Assembly: GCF_019355935.1 (NCBI RefSeq)
Contig: NZ_CP079925.1
Coordinates: 992,001-1,056,000 of the forward strand
Source: Comamonas sp. Y33R10-2
GTDB taxonomy: Bacteria > Pseudomonadota > Gammaproteobacteria > Burkholderiales > Burkholderiaceae_C
Length of the DNA: 64,000 nt
Direction of reading: 5' to 3'
Of the stretch, positions 61,383-64,000 are shown piece after piece. Numbering within the stretch: position 1 is the first letter of the stretch; every line of letters begins with the position of its first letter. The translations under genes and the position numbers were made by a program. Below the pieces are notes generated by a model. The model did no database searches, was not told the origin of the DNA, and worked only from the letters and a program-made list of their open reading frames with translations.

Positions 61383-61409
61383 AAAAAAGGAGCCGAGGGC
61401 TCCTTTTTT
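61383..61409. terminator. Bidirectional terminator between murB and the secreted protein gene
   Basis: AAAAAAGGAGCC-GAG-GGCTCCTTTTTT, a 12-bp perfect stem with a 3-base loop, lying between convergent genes. Confidence 0.92.
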
Positions 61410-61424
61410 GATAGCTGCTCGTGC

Positions 61425-61889
61425 TTATTTCCAGAAGGCTGGACGCAGCAAAATGCCTGAAATGCGGTAGGGCGCTTTGGGCTCTACAGCCAGCTCCATG
61501 GGCACATAGCCCTTGGTGCAGTTCAGCAAGATGCTGGTGGCGATAGGGTTGGGGCTTTCCATACGGCCTGCAGCTTGGCAGCTGCCGACACCGGTGCGAA
61601 CCGACTCCAGCGCTTTTTGCACATTGTCGATAGGCGACTGCTTCAGAAACTCTTCGTTGAAGCTGCTGGCAGTCAGCTTGGACTTGCCCTCAATAGCAGC
61701 AACTACGGCCTGCAGACGCTTGCGCAAGGCTGCATCGGCGGCTTGTGCATCCACGCTGGGAGCTGGGGGCTGCTGCGCTGCGGCCTCAGCAGCCGGAGCC
61801 TCGGTCTGGGCCTGTGCGCCACTCATGAAGCCAGCAGTTGCTAGCAAGGCGCTCAGGCAAAGAGCGTGACGTGTTTTTGTGAAACTCAT
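61425..61889 (-). CDS. Secreted hypothetical protein
   Basis: A 154-residue protein with a Sec signal peptide (MSFTKTRHALCLSALLATAG, cleaved near GAQA-Q), an Ala/Pro/Gln-rich stretch (TEAPAAEAAAQQPPAPSV), a helical segment and a C-terminal domain with two Cys (VGSCQAAGRM, LLNCTKGYVPMELAVEPKAPY) that may form a disulfide. It is probably periplasmic. Family not recognised. Confidence 0.75.
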   Translation of the reverse strand: MSFTKTRHALCLSALLATAGFMSGAQAQTEAPAAEAAAQQPPAPSVDAQAADAALRKRLQAVVAAIEGKSKLTASSFNEEFLKQSPIDNVQKALESVRTGVGSCQAAGRMESPNPIATSILLNCTKGYVPMELAVEPKAPYRISGILLRPAFWK

Positions 61890-62077
61890 TTGTTAACCTT
61901 TCGTCAAACAACGAAGTCACTTTAAACCTTCTGCAAGGGTTTCTTTGCAAGACCAAAGCCTGACATTTGTGAATAAATGGCAAAGATGCAGTGCTGCGAG
62001 TGACAGGGGTGCTTTTTTGTTGCGCCAACTGTCAGGGTTACTGCTGCCGTTAAGGGTAGTGCCTTACCTAAAATCTG

Positions 62078-62088
62078 TTGCACTGCAA
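62078..62088. promoter_or_regulatory. Possible PhaR autoregulatory site
   Basis: TTGCACTGCAA is a perfect 5+1+5 palindrome about 45 bases upstream of the phaR start. PhaR homologues are known to repress their own genes and bind TGC/GCA-rich inverted repeats. A second hairpin GGGGGCGATCCCCC (62104-62117) lies in the leader. Confidence 0.35.
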
Positions 62089-62134
62089 TAACTTATAGAT
62101 AACGGGGGCGATCCCCCATTAAAAAGGATCAGCG

Positions 62135-62683
62135 ATGCAAGAAAACAAAGACGGTGAAGCTCAGGCGGCAAAGCAGCGGCTCATCAAGAAGTATCCAAAC
62201 CGTCGTTTGTATGACACCAAAACTTCTTCTTACATCACGCTCGCAGAGGTCAAGCATCTGGTGATGGGTAACGAAGAGGTGGTAATTCGGGATGCCAAGA
62301 CCAATGAGGAGCTGACACGTTCTATCTTGCTGCAGATCATTCTTGAAGAAGAAGCGGGCGGTGCGCCTATGTTTTCCGAGACGATGCTGGCCAACATCAT
62401 TCGGTTTTATGGCCATGCCATGCAGGGCTTCATGGGGGCCTACATTGAAAAGAACGTACAGATGTTTACGGACTTTCAAAACAAACTACCCGGGCAGTCT
62501 CCAGGGTCAGCGCCTGAGGCTTGGAAGCAGTTCATGAGCATGCAACCGCCAGCCATACAGTCCATGATGGGGAACTATGTGGAGCAATCTCAGACCGTGC
62601 TCACTCAAATGCAAGAGCAGATGCAAGAACAGATGCGAAAGCAGACAGAACAAATGCTCGGCGTTTTTGGCATCAAGCGCTGA
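62135..62683 (+). CDS. phaR: Polyhydroxyalkanoate synthesis repressor PhaR
   Basis: The 182-residue protein has the PHB/PHA accumulation regulator domain: LIKKYPNRRLYDTKTSSYIT then EVKHLVMGNEEVVIRDAKT and ELTRSILLQIILEEE. PhaR binds nascent PHB granules and DNA, and releases phasin and its own promoter when polymer is made. The C-terminal MQEQMQEQMRKQTEQM repeat may form a coiled coil. AAAAAGGATC serves as ribosome binding site. Confidence 0.95.
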   Translation: MQENKDGEAQAAKQRLIKKYPNRRLYDTKTSSYITLAEVKHLVMGNEEVVIRDAKTNEELTRSILLQIILEEEAGGAPMFSETMLANIIRFYGHAMQGFMGAYIEKNVQMFTDFQNKLPGQSPGSAPEAWKQFMSMQPPAIQSMMGNYVEQSQTVLTQMQEQMQEQMRKQTEQMLGVFGIKR

Positions 62684-62777
62684 TTGCTGCGTTGCAAAGC
62701 GGTTGCGGCGCTAGAAGTTTGATTGCCGTGGGTCTTTCAGGAAACTCGCCTTGTTGGTTTCACCAAGCAAGAGTCAG

Positions 62778-62857
62778 ATTTCTTATTATGAAATTTCGTA
62801 ATGTTGCGGCGCCGCAATTTTTCTCAATATGAGAAATCACATTTCGTATTGTGATAT
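62778..62857. promoter_or_regulatory. Cluster of TTTC..GAAA operator-like repeats upstream of aceA
   Basis: ATTTC-N7-GAAAT lies at 62778-62794, TTTCTCA-ATA-TGAGAAA at 62820-62836, and ATTTCGTATTGTGATAT at 62841-62857. ATTTCGTA also occurs at 62793-62800. Starts at 62778, 62820 and 62841 are 42 and 21 bases apart, close to whole helical turns. IclR-family regulators bind comparable sites in related bacteria. Confidence 0.45.
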
Positions 62858-62880
62858 TTATAAATAAGCTGTTGTTTTTG

Positions 62881-62908
62881 TTGTTTTAAATTTCTAGTCT
62901 TTTATAAG
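62881..62908 (+). promoter_or_regulatory. Possible sigma-70 promoter of aceA
   Basis: TTGTTT (62881-62886), a 16-base spacer and TATAAG (62903-62908), about 95 bases before the aceA ATG. Confidence 0.45.
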
Positions 62909-63003
62909 ACATAAGAGTTGTTGAGAAAACTTTGAAGCCGTACAGTTGAATCCAAGGACAAGCACCAAACCCTTTCATCTAACCGCTAAGGAGTGATCTG
63001 ACC

Positions 63004-64000
63004 ATGCCCCAATCTCTGAATCAGCAACTGAGTCGTGAACAGCAAATTGCCGCCCTTGAAAAAGACTGGGCACAAAATCCCCGTTGGAAGGGTGTGAAGC
63101 GTGGTTACTCCGCCGCCGACGTGGTTCGCTTGCGCGGCAGCTTGCAGCCAGAACACACACTGGCCCAGCGCGGTGCTGAGGTGCTTTGGAACAAGATCAA
63201 TGGCGAATCTAAAAAAGGTTATGTGAATGCTTTTGGCGCGATCTCTGCTGGTCAGGCCATGCAGCAAGCCAAAGCAGGTCTTGAGGCGGTGTATCTGTCA
63301 GGCTGGCAAGTGGCTGCAGACGGCAACACCTCCGAGACCATGTACCCCGACCAGTCGTTGTATGCCTACGATTCAGTTCCCACCATGGTGCGCCGCATCA
63401 ACAACACCTTTAAGCGAGCTGATGAAATTCAGTGGGGTAAGGGCGTCAATCCCGGCGATAAGGAATTTATCGACTACTTCCTGCCCATCGTGGCCGATGC
63501 GGAAGCTGGCTTTGGCGGCGTGCTGAACGCCTTTGAGTTGATGAAGAACATGATCCAAGCTGGCGCTGCTGGTGTGCACTTTGAAGACCAGCTGGCTGCC
63601 GTGAAGAAGTGCGGCCACATGGGCGGCAAGGTGCTGGTGCCTACCCGTGAAGCCTGCGAAAAGCTGATTTCTGCGCGCTTTGCTGCTGACGTGATGGGCG
63701 TGCCCACCATTATTTTGGCCCGAACCGATGCGGAAGCCGCCAACCTGATCACCAGCAACCACGATGCGAACGATCAAGCGTTCCTGACTGGCGAGCGCAC
63801 CCAAGAAGGCTTCTACCGCGTCAAAAATGGTCTGGAGCAATCCATCAGCCGTGGCGTGGCCTATGCGCCTTACGCTGATCTGGTGTGGTGCGAAACCGGT
63901 GTGCCAGATATTGGCTTTGCACGCGAGTTTGCCCAAGCCGTGCATGCGGCTTGCCCCGGCAAGCTGCTGAGCTACAACTGCTCGCCCTCGTTCAACTGGA
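63004..64000 (+). CDS. aceA: Isocitrate lyase, 5' part only
   Basis: Isocitrate lyase cleaves isocitrate to glyoxylate and succinate in the glyoxylate shunt, which allows growth on acetate and fatty acids. The first 332 residues are present; the gene leaves the window on the right. AAGGAGTGATC precedes the ATG. The segments [27 protein letters not shown], and the active-site [14 protein letters not shown] around residues 200-213 are clear, as are [11 protein letters not shown] and NCSPSFNW near the edge. Usual length is ~430-440, so about 100 residues are missing. The operator cluster upstream suggests control by an IclR-type regulator. Confidence 0.96.
   Translation, partial: MPQSLNQQLSREQQIAALEKDWAQNPRWKGVKRGYSAADVVRLRGSLQPEHTLAQRGAEVLWNKINGESKKGYVNAFGAISAGQAMQQAKAGLEAVYLSGWQVAADGNTSETMYPDQSLYAYDSVPTMVRRINNTFKRADEIQWGKGVNPGDKEFIDYFLPIVADAEAGFGGVLNAFELMKNMIQAGAAGVHFEDQLAAVKKCGHMGGKVLVPTREACEKLISARFAADVMGVPTIILARTDAEAANLITSNHDANDQAFLTGERTQEGFYRVKNGLEQSISRGVAYAPYADLVWCETGVPDIGFAREFAQAVHAACPGKLLSYNCSPSFNW

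Larger units (their letters stand above)
62684..63003 (+). other. AT-rich 320-base leader region of aceA
   Basis: No ORF is supported. The region holds a palindrome TTGCGGCGCCGCAA (62804-62817), a set of TTTC/GAAA inverted repeats (62778-62857) and a promoter (62881-62908), so it is a densely packed control region for aceA. Confidence 0.6.

Noticed and set aside
1..64000. CRISPR arrays, prophage, integrases, insertion sequences or rRNA
   Set aside because: No regularly spaced direct repeats, phage structural genes, transposases or rRNA were seen on either strand.

Overview
The window looks like a chromosomal segment from a member of the Comamonadaceae (Betaproteobacteria), most likely Comamonas. 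The evidence is a short-chain dehydrogenase that closely matches, from memory, the 3beta/17beta-hydroxysteroid dehydrogenase of Comamonas testosteroni, a PhaR polyhydroxyalkanoate regulator, an EarP-type EF-P rhamnosyltransferase, a second long infA, and the short interspersed repeats typical of that family. No plasmid, phage, transposase or CRISPR signature was found. Everything here is read by eye: family names rest on motifs and remembered homologues, not on searches.

Layout. 1-8.1 kb: the start of earP (minus, cut by the window edge), uvrC, pgsA, hupB, tRNA-Val, a possible small RNA, ppiD, two tandem tRNA-His genes, tRNA-Pro, infA and psd. 8.1-16.3 kb: a small conserved protein, glnD and map on minus, then purL on plus. 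16.6-24.8 kb: five genes encoding a SWIM zinc-finger protein, a DUF5691-like protein, a MoxR-type AAA+ ATPase, a DUF5682-like protein and a VWA protein. 24.9-31.3 kb: YedI-like membrane protein, OmpW, a lipoprotein with a TonB-like C-terminal domain, MetY, a diguanylate cyclase and a DEDD exonuclease. 31.4-35.7 kb: two SDRs, a Baeyer-Villiger-type flavin monooxygenase and an HSL-family esterase, which together resemble an alcohol-to-ketone-to-ester-to-acid catabolic route. 36-51.6 kb: RlhA, an orphan Liv-type binding protein, a TadA fused to an alpha/beta hydrolase, an LD-carboxypeptidase with a His-rich N-terminus, a triple-repeat protein, the hydroxysteroid dehydrogenase, a penicillin-acylase-family enzyme, an alpha/beta hydrolase, an aldo/keto reductase, an MBL-fold protein and YbaK. 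51.7-57.8 kb: plsY, then DUF4178, DUF350, a membrane-bound aminopropyltransferase and a Tat-exported flavoprotein. 57.8-64 kb: a degenerate HD-GYP protein, a retropepsin-like protease and yajQ on minus, then murB, a small secreted protein, phaR and the start of aceA.

Two gene groups deserve most attention. The first is the MoxR/VWA/SWIM/DUF5682/DUF5691 cluster, which resembles an AAA+ chaperone machine with a metal-dependent adaptor, related to the E. coli yeh genes. The second is the DUF4178-DUF350-aminopropyltransferase-flavoprotein cluster, which looks like a membrane-associated polyamine-linked modification or envelope-stress system. Both are partly recognised as conserved neighbourhoods elsewhere, but I know of no settled biochemical function for either.

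Two kinds of interspersed repeat touch coding DNA. A roughly 120 bp GC-rich element occurs at 54322-54440 and again at 59463-59578, where it supplies the first ~38 codons of the retropepsin-like ORF. A shorter AGCTATCAAA-type repeat appears between genes and inside purL, the DUF5682 gene and possibly the flavoprotein gene.
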